Shown in pieces: positions 8,102 through 14,679 of a stretch of 21,445 nt of DNA. Origin of the DNA: Wenzhouxiangella sp. (lineage in GTDB: Bacteria > Pseudomonadota > Gammaproteobacteria > Xanthomonadales > Wenzhouxiangellaceae); assembly GCA_007123575.1 (NCBI GenBank), contig SKKV01000265.1, forward strand, positions 1 through 21,445, read 5' to 3'. The notes below the pieces were generated by a model, which was given only the letters and a program-made list of their open reading frames with translations, had not been told where the DNA came from and did no database searches. The position numbers and the translations under genes are program-made. Each line of letters starts with the position of its first letter. Within the stretch, counting starts at the first letter, position 1.

Positions 8102-8929
8102 ATGCCGCACGCCACCGCATTCCCGATCCTGACCTGGCACTCGATCAAGGTGCTCGACAACAGCTATGCCGGCAACGATCCGCTGGCCTTTGCCAGCGAT
8201 TTGTATTTGCTGGAGCGGCTGGGTTGGACGATAGCGCCGCTGGAACAGGCCCTGGCCGATCTTGCCCGCGGTCGGCTGGCGCCGAAAACGGCGGTGTTGA
8301 CCGTGGACGACGGCTCCATCCTTGACTTCGAGGATTTCGATCACCCGACCTGCGGTCCGCAGCGCAGTCTGTTGCATCATCTCAAGGCCTTTCAGGAAGA
8401 CCCGGCCACCAGTCAGCGCCATCAACCCCACCTGACGGCGTTCGTGATTGCCTCGCCCGAAGCGCGGGCAGAACTGGATCGCACCGACTACATGAGCCTG
8501 AATGTTTGGCCCGATCACTGGTGGCAGGCAGCCAACGACAGCGGGCTGCTGAGCGTCGAGAGCCATAGTTGGGATCACAATCATGGCTCGCTCAAGCGCA
8601 CGGTTCAGCGCAATAACCGTCGTGGCGATTTTCGCTGGATTGAGACGATGCCGGAGTGCCGGGCCGAGATTGACCAGGCCAGCGATTACATTGCACAGAA
8701 AAGCGGTCGCCGGCCCAGATTCCTTGCCTACCCATACGGCCAGGCCAGTGATTATCTAAGGCGAGAGTATCTTCCCCGATTCGGCGGAGAAATCGGGCTG
8801 AAAGCGGCGCTGGCCTGCGACCCGGAACCGGTCACCGTGGCGTCCGACCCCTGGTACCTGCCCCGTTACATGTGCGGCCGGGACTGGACCAGTCCGGAAG
8901 GACTCGAACAGCTGCTGGCGTCGATCTGA
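8102..8929 (+). CDS. polysaccharide deacetylase (NodB-homology domain) family protein
   Basis: A 275-residue protein of carbohydrate esterase family 4 type, which removes acetyl groups from N-acetylated sugars with a divalent metal. The first motif T-V-D-D-G-S has the two Asp at 69-70, the second motif S-H-S-W-D-H gives a His-x3-His pair at 155 and 159, and L-A-Y-P-Y-G-Q at about 208-214 is the third motif. No signal peptide is visible, so the protein may act in the cytoplasm or be exported in an unrecognised way. A GAGGA about 12 bases before the ATG is a loose ribosome site. It sits 21 bases after the LEA-type lipoprotein and is likely co-transcribed with it, which suggests an envelope theme. 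It ends 6 bases from the end of the convergent unknown gene. Confidence 0.85.
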   Translation: MPHATAFPILTWHSIKVLDNSYAGNDPLAFASDLYLLERLGWTIAPLEQALADLARGRLAPKTAVLTVDDGSILDFEDFDHPTCGPQRSLLHHLKAFQEDPATSQRHQPHLTAFVIASPEARAELDRTDYMSLNVWPDHWWQAANDSGLLSVESHSWDHNHGSLKRTVQRNNRRGDFRWIETMPECRAEIDQASDYIAQKSGRRPRFLAYPYGQASDYLRREYLPRFGGEIGLKAALACDPEPVTVASDPWYLPRYMCGRDWTSPEGLEQLLASI

Positions 8930-8935
8930 GAAACG

Positions 8936-9451
8936 TCAGAATTCACCCAGGGCCGCCACGCTCGCAATCAATTCCCTGCGCTTCTGATCATCGAGTTTTC
9001 GGTTCCAGCGCACGATCAGGTAAGGATGATCCAGCCTCTGGTAGCCGCAGCTGGACAGCACCGACCAGGAACGCGCATCGCCACAGTGGCCGAAGGTTCC
9101 AACCGAATCACCGGCAAAGCGCTGCTCTGCATAGCGCACCGTTTGCAGCATCAATCCGCCTGCGCGCTCAATGCTTTCCCGCTGATCAGCAGCGCATTGT
9201 TTAAGGACCGAACCATCGGTGCAGGCTCCGCCAACCAGCATGGCTTCGCGATGGGGCAGGTAGTTGATGTAGGAACCGACCTGCCAAGCCTCGTTCAGGC
9301 GCACAAAAGCGAAAATGTGATGGCCATGCGCTGGAGCGGCTGCCCGGTACTTGGCCTGAAAAATGTCGGTTGCCAAGACTTCTCCATCAGCCACTTCGGT
9401 TACCACGACAAATTGCGCTATCCCTGGATCAACAGGATTGAGTGATTTCAC
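8936..9451 (-). CDS. conserved-looking hypothetical protein, 171 residues
   Basis: I do not recognise this protein. It starts at GTG 9451, with GGGA about 9 bases upstream; the frame stays open much further back, but that part is a shadow of the divergent MAPEG gene. It appears globular, with a strand-rich first 60 residues (I-A-Q-F-V-V-V-T-E-V, then H-H-I-F-A-F-V-R), a central Y-I-N-Y-L-P-H-R-E-A-M-L-V-G-G segment, four cysteines (about 77, 86, 123, 135) and an H-P-Y-L-I-V-R-W strand near the end. The cysteines and His/Asp content could support a metal site, but no known motif is complete. No signal peptide or membrane segment is seen. It is divergent from the MAPEG gene (75 bases) and convergent with the deacetylase. 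Confidence 0.7.
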   Translation of the reverse strand: MKSLNPVDPGIAQFVVVTEVADGEVLATDIFQAKYRAAAPAHGHHIFAFVRLNEAWQVGSYINYLPHREAMLVGGACTDGSVLKQCAADQRESIERAGGLMLQTVRYAEQRFAGDSVGTFGHCGDARSWSVLSSCGYQRLDHPYLIVRWNRKLDDQKRRELIASVAALGEF

Positions 9452-9526
9452 TGGAGCATTCCCGAAATCAGGCGAAAGCCGGCATTGTAAGGTAGACTTC
9501 GCTTTTTTCTGGAGGAGTTTCGTGCC

Positions 9527-9901
9527 ATGACCATTGCATTCTGGTGCGTACTCGTGGCCGCGATCATGCCATTTATCCTGGCCGGAATATCCAAGGCCGG
9601 CGATCGCAGCTTCAACAACCGGCGCCCCCGCGACTGGTATGAAAACGTCAGCGGCTACCGCAAACGCGCATGGTGGGCCCAGCAGAACAGCTTCGAGGCA
9701 CTTCCTTTTTTTGCTGCAGCGGTCATCATCGCGCACGTGGCTGGCGCCGCTCAAAGCACCATCGATTTCATCACGATCCTGTTTATCGCCGCCCGCATTG
9801 CCTTTGCTACTTGCTACCTGGCCGATTTGCACTGGTTGCGTTCTGTCTGCTGGCTGGTTGGCATCGGCTGCTGCATCGCCTTGTTTATTGTCGCCGTCTG
9901 A
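9527..9901 (+). CDS. MAPEG family membrane protein
   Basis: A 124-residue protein with four predicted membrane segments (about 4-23, 57-76, 80-97 and 104-122). The segments N-V-S-G-Y-R-K-R-A-W-W-A-Q-Q-N-S-F-E-A-L-P-F-F and I-A-A-R-I-A-F-A-T-C-Y-L-A-D are the hallmark of bacterial MAPEG proteins, relatives of microsomal glutathione transferase and eicosanoid enzymes; the N-S-F-E and R-x-x-F/Y regions bind glutathione in characterised members. The function here is not known. The start has a strong GGAGGAG about 8 bases upstream. It is divergent from the 171-residue unknown gene and is followed after 41 bases by the DUF1232 gene on the same strand. Confidence 0.88.
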   Translation: MTIAFWCVLVAAIMPFILAGISKAGDRSFNNRRPRDWYENVSGYRKRAWWAQQNSFEALPFFAAAVIIAHVAGAAQSTIDFITILFIAARIAFATCYLADLHWLRSVCWLVGIGCCIALFIVAV

Positions 9902-9942
9902 CGCGGTAGGCTATCGAAAACCATCTAACCCGAGGAACGACC

Positions 9943-10506
9943 ATGAGCCTGCGAGTTACCCTGGAATTTACCGAAAAAGATCTTGAGCATTTCCGCAATC
10001 TGGCCCGCAAGGCCATGGAGACCACCGAGCAGCAGAAGCCGGATGAGATCGTTGCCAATGCCCATGAGCTGCTCAAGGAAGTGGATGAGCGCGTCGAAAC
10101 CGATTACATCCGCGACCGCTTGAAACAGCTTCAGATTCTGATCGATATGCTTGAAGACGAAGGCTGGGGCATGCAGGAGGTGGGGCGCAAGCGCGTGCTC
10201 TCGGCCCTGGCCTACTTCAACAATCCCGACGACCTGATTCCCGACCATATCCCGGGCCTCGGCTTCCTGGATGACGCCATCATGGTCGAGCTGTTGTGCC
10301 GGGAATTGAAACCCGAAATCGATGCCTACCGGGATTTCGTGATTTACCGCAGCACCGCTGCCAAACGAAAGGGCGTAGACCCGTCCGAACTGAACCGCTC
10401 CGATTTCCTCAAGCGCCGGGAGCAGGCGCTGCTGGCCCGAATGCGACGTCGGCGGGGTGGCGGTGGCGGTGGCGGTGGCCGGCGGTCTCCGTTCTCTTTG
10501 TTTTAG
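9943..10506 (+). CDS. YkvA/DUF1232 domain-containing protein
   Basis: A 187-residue protein. The first 70 residues are charged and helical, likely coiled. Residues about 95-120 contain N-P-D-D-L-I-P-D-H-I-P-G-L-G-F-L-D-D-A, the signature of the DUF1232 (YkvA) family, whose function is unknown. The C-terminal tail is unusual: a basic R-M-R-R-R-R stretch, a run of eight glycines (172-179) encoded partly by a GGTGGC microsatellite, then R-R-S-P-F-S-L-F. GAGGA lies 6 bases before the ATG, so the start is secure. The stop codon overlaps by 4 bases the end of the convergent ElaA-type gene. It may be co-transcribed with the MAPEG gene upstream. Confidence 0.85.
   Translation: MSLRVTLEFTEKDLEHFRNLARKAMETTEQQKPDEIVANAHELLKEVDERVETDYIRDRLKQLQILIDMLEDEGWGMQEVGRKRVLSALAYFNNPDDLIPDHIPGLGFLDDAIMVELLCRELKPEIDAYRDFVIYRSTAAKRKGVDPSELNRSDFLKRREQALLARMRRRRGGGGGGGGRRSPFSLF
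10456..10479 (+). repeat. GGTGGC microsatellite, four copies, inside the DUF1232 gene
   Basis: Four perfect tandem GGTGGC units occupy 10456-10479, each coding Gly-Gly. Slippage would change the poly-glycine tail by two residues per unit without breaking the frame. Confidence 0.85.
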
Positions 10507-11003
10507 GTCGCCAGCATCTCGATGTGGGCGATGCCGTCCTCGTCATACGGCTCGCTGACCGTGACAAAGCCCAGGTTCTGGTAGAACCGCTCCAGGTACT
10601 GCTGCGCCGAAATACGAATCGATTGACCGGGATAGCGCTGCCTGGCTTCATCCAAGCAGCGCTGCATCAAGCGCCTCCCCAGGCCCTGGCCACGCGCAAG
10701 ATCCGTGGTCAGAACCCGACCAATGGAGGGCTCCTTGAACCTCAGACCGGCCGGCAACAAACGGGCGTAGGCCAGCGCAGAGCCATCACTTGCTGTCGCC
10801 AGCAGGTGGATACCATGTCGGTCGAGTCCGTCGAGATCCTGGTACGGGCAGTCCTGCTCGACCACGAATACGGCTGAGCGAGCTGCAAGGATGGCGTACA
10901 ACGCTTCGCAGTCGAGTTCGGACCAGGCGCGGATCGTCCACGTCACCCCTGCTTCCCTGGCAGCAACCGCCCTGTCAGTCGTTTGCTTAAATATTTCCGA
11001 CAC
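10503..11003 (-). CDS. ElaA-type GNAT family N-acetyltransferase
   Basis: A 166-residue GNAT acetyltransferase. The segment L-Y-A-I-L-A-A-R-S-A-V-F-V-V-E-Q-D-C-P-Y-Q-D-L-D-G-L-D matches ElaA of Escherichia coli closely; the acetyl-CoA-binding loop is R-G-Q-G-L-G-R-R-L-M (about 103-112), and L-E-R-F-Y-Q-N-L-G-F is the usual last GNAT helix and strand. It transfers an acetyl group to an unknown amine substrate in the cytoplasm. The frame starts at GTG 11003; an internal GTG at 10946, preceded by AGGGA, would give a length nearer to ElaA (about 147), because the first 20 residues are not part of the known fold. Its start faces that of the 362-residue unknown gene with only 17 bases between. Confidence 0.88.
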   Translation of the reverse strand: MSEIFKQTTDRAVAAREAGVTWTIRAWSELDCEALYAILAARSAVFVVEQDCPYQDLDGLDRHGIHLLATASDGSALAYARLLPAGLRFKEPSIGRVLTTDLARGQGLGRRLMQRCLDEARQRYPGQSIRISAQQYLERFYQNLGFVTVSEPYDEDGIAHIEMLAT

Positions 11004-11020
11004 TCCAATTCCAACCTCTT

Positions 11021-12109
11021 ATGTCCGCACCCGAAGACCTTCATCATATCCGCTTGGCCGTTGGCATCGAAGTGGACAATAGCGGCCAGGGCCTGCGCAC
11101 GCTGACAAAGTCAGACTGCGAGCGGCTAGCAGCAGACTTGGCCAACGACCTTGCCCGACTTGAGCCATCTGCCAGCCAGGGCCTGCTGGTAGTCGGCGGT
11201 GTCTTGTTCGAACCTGGCGAGGCCTTGCGCCCGGGACTGCCAGCCTGGGAAGCACTAATCGACCTGTCGAAGCCGGTCGCCCGTGAACATGGCTTATCGG
11301 GCAAGCTGCTGGCCATCGGCAGCCACCAGGGCAGAATGCCCGACGCTCGGCTTCATCCGCCCATCGAGCCGCCGCAGGGGCAATTCCTGGTCTTGCCGCT
11401 GCTGCTGGCCTTGCCACCGCTCCTGGCTGAAGACATCCGCCAGTCACTCGAAGACAAGCTGTTCGAACAAGGCGGTGTCCATCCCCCGGGCCGGGCCCGG
11501 CTGGCAGAAGCCAGCGGCTGGCCCAACTCCCATGCCCAGCTTCTCACCGCCAACGATCTGATCGCGCTGCAGCATGTGCAAATGGATAGCGCCGGGCTGG
11601 GTGCTTTCTGGCCGATCGTTGAGCATGTCCTAATCGATCCGACGCACGACCAGGATTTTTCATTGCCAGGCGATCTACAGGCTCGCTGGAAGGCCGACGA
11701 CCAAGCGCTGACCATCTGCTTTGTGAGTTTCGATCAACACGGCGGAGGCCCCGATGACTACGCGCTTTGGGTGAGAGCGTTTCGCTCGCTTGACGCATTA
11801 CTGGAAAGCCACGGCATTGCCCGGAAAACTGACTCAAGCCTGGTGCTGGATCCGTCGCTGGACTGCCTGATCGAAGCCGGCGGCCCGTGTCCGGACGAGG
11901 CCGGGCTGACCGAACACATCCACGCCGACTGCGGCCTGATTGCCTGGACCCTGGTTGATGACGGCCACCAGGCCAATCTGTTTCCGCTGTCCGGCCAGGC
12001 AATCGCCAGGGTTCAACAGGAGCTTGGCCAGCGCAAACTGCAACGGAAACGCAGCAGCGAGGGAATCTGTTACGATCCGGACACCTGCAAGCTGGTGCCT
12101 GCCAGATGA
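11021..12109 (+). CDS. hypothetical protein of unknown family, 362 residues
   Basis: I do not recognise this protein. It looks soluble and globular: mixed strands and helices, a leucine-rich stretch L-V-L-P-L-L-L-A-L-P-P-L-L-A at about 123-136 that could be a buried helix, an acidic and Asp-rich second half, and a Cys-x6-Cys pair in the last 15 residues (I-C-Y-D-P-D-T-C). The central part with A-N-D-L-I-A-L-Q-H-V-Q-M-D-S-A-G-L-G-A-F-W-P-I-V-E looks well ordered. No signal peptide or known catalytic motif is seen. No clear ribosome site precedes the ATG. The last four bases (ATGA) overlap the start of the SET-domain gene, so the two proteins are translationally coupled and probably functionally linked. 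The ElaA-type gene is divergent. Confidence 0.75.
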   Translation: MSAPEDLHHIRLAVGIEVDNSGQGLRTLTKSDCERLAADLANDLARLEPSASQGLLVVGGVLFEPGEALRPGLPAWEALIDLSKPVAREHGLSGKLLAIGSHQGRMPDARLHPPIEPPQGQFLVLPLLLALPPLLAEDIRQSLEDKLFEQGGVHPPGRARLAEASGWPNSHAQLLTANDLIALQHVQMDSAGLGAFWPIVEHVLIDPTHDQDFSLPGDLQARWKADDQALTICFVSFDQHGGGPDDYALWVRAFRSLDALLESHGIARKTDSSLVLDPSLDCLIEAGGPCPDEAGLTEHIHADCGLIAWTLVDDGHQANLFPLSGQAIARVQQELGQRKLQRKRSSEGICYDPDTCKLVPAR

Positions 12110-12441
12110 CGAAACGCCGCTACGATGACAACCCCCGCGCCTTTGTCGACGAATCCCCCATTCACGGGCGTGGGCTGTTTGCCCGTCAACCGATTGCCAA
12201 GGATGATTACATCGGCAGCTACGAAGGCCCGAGCACGCAGCGTGACGGCATGCATGTGCTCTGGATCTGGAACGAGGACAGCCAGCGTTGGGAGGGCATC
12301 AACGGCAAGAACGAAATGCGCTTTCTCAACCACGCAAGCGAACCGAACGCCGACTGGTGGGGCACGGACCTGTACGCGCTGAAAGACATTGCGGCCGGGG
12401 AAGAAATCACCTTCGACTACGGCTGGGACGAAGAGGAGTAG
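12106..12441 (+). CDS. small SET domain-containing protein, putative lysine methyltransferase
   Basis: A 111-residue protein that is almost exactly one SET domain. I-H-G-R-G-L-F-A (19-26) is the first S-adenosylmethionine-binding motif, R-F-L-N-H-A-S-E-P-N-A-D-W (72-84) carries the N-H pair that binds the cofactor, and G-E-E-I-T-F-D-Y-G-W (98-107) has the catalytic-region tyrosine (105). There is no post-SET cysteine cluster and no long insert, so it is a minimal form. SET proteins transfer methyl groups to lysines, in bacteria on largely unknown targets. Its start overlaps the stop of the 362-residue unknown protein (ATGA), and the DUF4190 gene follows after 5 bases, so the three are almost surely one transcript. 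The target is unknown; the neighbour is a reasonable guess. Confidence 0.88.
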   Translation: MTKRRYDDNPRAFVDESPIHGRGLFARQPIAKDDYIGSYEGPSTQRDGMHVLWIWNEDSQRWEGINGKNEMRFLNHASEPNADWWGTDLYALKDIAAGEEITFDYGWDEEE

Positions 12442-12446
12442 GAATA

Positions 12447-12719
12447 GTGGAACAAGCACCGCAAACCAGCACGTTGGCCATCGTCAGCCTGGTTTTTGGC
12501 ATTCTGGGTTGGACGCTGATGCCGTTCCTCGGCAACATCGTCGCTGTCATTACCGGACACCTGGCGCGCAGCGAGATTCGACAGTCGCATGGCGAAATCC
12601 AGGGCGACGGCCTGGCCATCGCCGGCATGATACTGGGCTACCTGGGCCTGCTGCTCGGCTTCATTGCCGTGCTGATGATCATCTTTGGCGTCGGCGTGCT
12701 GGCGTTTCTGGCCCGCTAA
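12447..12719 (+). CDS. DUF4190 domain-containing small membrane protein
   Basis: A 90-residue protein with two or three hydrophobic segments (about 8-37, 54-72 and 70-88). The pattern A-I-V-S-L-V-F-G-I-L-G-W, then G-H-L-A-R-S-E-I-R-Q-S, then G-D-G-L-A-I-A-G-M-I-L-G-Y-L-G-L is that of DUF4190 proteins, small inner-membrane proteins without a known role. The start is GTG 12447; the stretch TAGGAATA just upstream includes an AGGA ribosome site. The frame continues further back but that part overlaps the SET gene and is a shadow. It begins 5 bases after the SET gene and is followed 32 bases later by the sirtuin gene. Confidence 0.85.
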   Translation: MEQAPQTSTLAIVSLVFGILGWTLMPFLGNIVAVITGHLARSEIRQSHGEIQGDGLAIAGMILGYLGLLLGFIAVLMIIFGVGVLAFLAR

Positions 12720-12736
12720 GCTGTTTACAGGCTTGG

Positions 12737-12749
12737 GGCTAGACTAGCC
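12737..12749. promoter_or_regulatory. palindrome immediately before the sirtuin start, with a -10-like TAGACT
   Basis: GGCTAG and CTAGCC flank a single A and end two bases before the ATG at 12752. TAGACT (12740-12745) could be a -10 box placing the transcript start on or next to the ATG, which would explain the absence of a ribosome site. The sequence GGGGCTAGACTAGC recurs with one change at 15157-15170 upstream of the amidohydrolase gene. Confidence 0.35.
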
Positions 12750-12751
12750 TC

Positions 12752-13693
12752 ATGTCAACTACCCGCCTGATCCGCATCCCTACCCTGGACGTCTCGCGCC
12801 AGGCCGACGCACCCGCCGGGGCGCTGGCCGATCTGGTCGAGTTCATGAGCAGCCACCAGCGCCTGCTGGTACTCACCGGAGCCGGGCTGAGCACACGCTC
12901 AGGCATTCCCGCCTACCGGGACGCCAGCGGTCAGTGGCTCAGACGGGACCCGATTCTTTACCAGGACTTCATGCGCTGCGAGATCACGCGGCGGCGCTAC
13001 TGGGCGCGCAGCTTTTTCGGCTGGCAGCTCATGCAGCAGGCGAGTCCCAATGCTGCTCATCTTGCCCTGGCTCGGCTTGAAAAGGCCGGACGGATCAGCC
13101 AGATCATTACCCAGAATGTCGATGGGCTGCATCGGGCGGCAGGTTCGGATCAAGTCATCGAACTGCACGGAAGACTTTCAGCAGTAAGCTGCCAGGCCTG
13201 CGGGCTGGGCCTGGAACGGGATCTGCTGCAACGTCAGATGGAAACGCTTAACCCGGACTGGCAGCCGGAAGTGCTGGGTTACAACCCGGACGGCGATGCC
13301 GAGCTGGATGCCAGCGCCTACCCCGGGTTCAAGGTGGCCGCGTGCGAGGCCTGCGGTGGCCCATTGAAGCCCGACGTGGTGTTCTTCGGCGAGACCGTGC
13401 CGGGCAATCGCCTGCAAGCCGTCAACCAGGCAATCGAGTCCAGCGATGCAGTACTGGTAATCGGCTCATCCCTGGTCGTGATGTCCGGCTACCGGATCGT
13501 GCGCCAGGCCAGGAAACTGGGCCTGCCGGTGGCCGCGATCAACGATGGCCGCACCCGCGCCGACGACCTGCTGGATTTCAAGCTCGGCGGGGATTGCGTG
13601 CAGTTGCTGGCAGCAGCCGTCGAGGCCATGCTCTCAGGCATCGAATCGTCGAGCCAGCCGCGCCGGCCTGCGCAGGCCGGGCACGACAATTGA
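12752..13693 (+). CDS. Sir2 family NAD-dependent protein deacylase
   Basis: A 313-residue sirtuin that removes acetyl or other acyl groups from lysines using NAD+. L-T-G-A-G-L-S-T-R-S-G-I-P-A-Y-R-D (41-57) binds NAD, T-Q-N-V-D-G-L-H (120-127) and the catalytic His 139 in L-H-G follow, and two Cys pairs (C147/C150 and C198/C201) form the zinc site. G-S-S-L-V-V at 238-243 is the last NAD motif. The R-Y-W-A-R-S segment and overall length resemble class II (SIRT4-like) sirtuins. The last 25 residues are variable and include the 60-base overlap with the convergent PH-domain gene. No ribosome site is visible; a palindrome lies directly upstream. It follows the DUF4190 gene by 32 bases and may be in the same transcript or have its own promoter. 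Confidence 0.93.
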   Translation: MSTTRLIRIPTLDVSRQADAPAGALADLVEFMSSHQRLLVLTGAGLSTRSGIPAYRDASGQWLRRDPILYQDFMRCEITRRRYWARSFFGWQLMQQASPNAAHLALARLEKAGRISQIITQNVDGLHRAAGSDQVIELHGRLSAVSCQACGLGLERDLLQRQMETLNPDWQPEVLGYNPDGDAELDASAYPGFKVAACEACGGPLKPDVVFFGETVPGNRLQAVNQAIESSDAVLVIGSSLVVMSGYRIVRQARKLGLPVAAINDGRTRADDLLDFKLGGDCVQLLAAAVEAMLSGIESSSQPRRPAQAGHDN

Positions 13694-14500
13694 TTCCCCG
13701 CGATCGTCGACCACGCTCAGCTTCCCCTGCCCCAGCAGACGGGTCCAGGCATTGCGCTTGACCCCGACGGCCTGAATCTTGTTCCGTTCCAGGCTGGCAG
13801 TTTTCTGCCAGAACAAGCCGTAGCTCAGGTACAAACGCCGCTCGCCAAGCACGGCACCAGAGTGAATGAAACGGGCCAGCGCCTGTCCGGCCGTACCCGG
13901 CAAACCGATCAGGTAAAGCGCCGCTGCCATGGCCAGGCCCGGCGTACCGAATGGTCCCAGCGCAAGGGTCAGCGCCGCGGCGATCAGCAGCAGAGGCAGG
14001 ACAAATACCGTCCAATGGGCGGAAATGGATATTTCCGCACGCTCCCCTCTGGCCAGCAGCGCTTCCGGCTCGCGAGCGCGGAACCCGATCGCTGCCAGCA
14101 AACCGATCAGGGCGGCCGGGGGCAGCAGCGCCACGCCAGAAACCAGCAACATATTGCCAACCCGGCTACCGGACCAGGCAACACCCAGCACCAGGGTCAG
14201 GGCGGCGCATAGACCCAACGACACGCCGAGGGCGACAATGGCATGACGAACCCAGACCTTGCGGCAGCTGGCACGGGCATCCCGACCCAGCGGCCACCAC
14301 TGCACCAAGGCCGATGCCAGAGTCACTGGCAGCAGTACAACAAAGGCGACCACAAACCCCAGCGAAGCACCCCCGCGCCAGAGCAGCGCGCCGAGCAAGG
14401 CCAGCAACGTGATGCCGGCCAGACTCAAGGTCAGCCAAAGTCCGCGCCGTCGCATCCACGCTCCACTTGTAGTGGCGGGTTGTTCCGATATCCGGGTCAT
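13634..14500 (-). CDS. bacterial PH domain (bPH2/YdbT-like) membrane protein
   Basis: A 288-residue protein with six predicted membrane segments (about 20-41, 46-66, 85-109, 116-140, 163-182, 186-206) and a C-terminal bacterial PH domain (about 216-280) with the pattern L-G-E-R-R-L-Y-L-S-Y-G-L-F-W-Q-K-T-A-S-L-E-R... and a G-K-L-S-V-V-D-D-R-G-E strand pair. Such YdbS/YdbT-like proteins are inner-membrane proteins of unclear role. It has a single PH domain, whereas YdbT-type proteins usually have more. Starts are possible at GTG 14512, ATG 14509 or ATG 14500; the AAAAGG sequence just upstream fits 14500 best, as it leaves 11 bases. The gene end overlaps the sirtuin gene by 60 bases on the opposite strand. 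Confidence 0.8.
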   Translation of the reverse strand: MTRISEQPATTSGAWMRRRGLWLTLSLAGITLLALLGALLWRGGASLGFVVAFVVLLPVTLASALVQWWPLGRDARASCRKVWVRHAIVALGVSLGLCAALTLVLGVAWSGSRVGNMLLVSGVALLPPAALIGLLAAIGFRAREPEALLARGERAEISISAHWTVFVLPLLLIAAALTLALGPFGTPGLAMAAALYLIGLPGTAGQALARFIHSGAVLGERRLYLSYGLFWQKTASLERNKIQAVGVKRNAWTRLLGQGKLSVVDDRGESIVVPGLRRPARLARRFDA

Positions 14501-14679
14501 CTCTGTCATCACCTTTTCAGTGTCGTGAGTGTAGCCCGATATTCAATGCGATCAGGCCAAACGCCCTATCGTGAACCCAACCAGGCGCCCACTTCCTGCG
14601 CAGCTTCGAGGTGATTGATGCCTCCTGCCCGGCCCCAAGCGCCGCCTGTTCACCGATCAAACCGCACCTTGGGCCGGTT

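Noticed and set aside
7550..8584. A 344-codon open frame on the minus strand
   Set aside because: It is antisense to the lipoprotein and deacetylase genes, both of which have clear motifs; its own translation has none.
9452..9832. Upstream extension of the 171-residue minus-strand gene
   Set aside because: It overlaps the MAPEG gene on the other strand, which has a strong ribosome site and family motifs; GTG 9451 gives a sensible start.
11544..12002. Minus-strand frame inside the 362-residue unknown gene
   Set aside because: Composition is Arg/Pro/Ser-rich as expected of antisense frames; the plus-strand frame is longer, ordered-looking and coupled to the SET gene.
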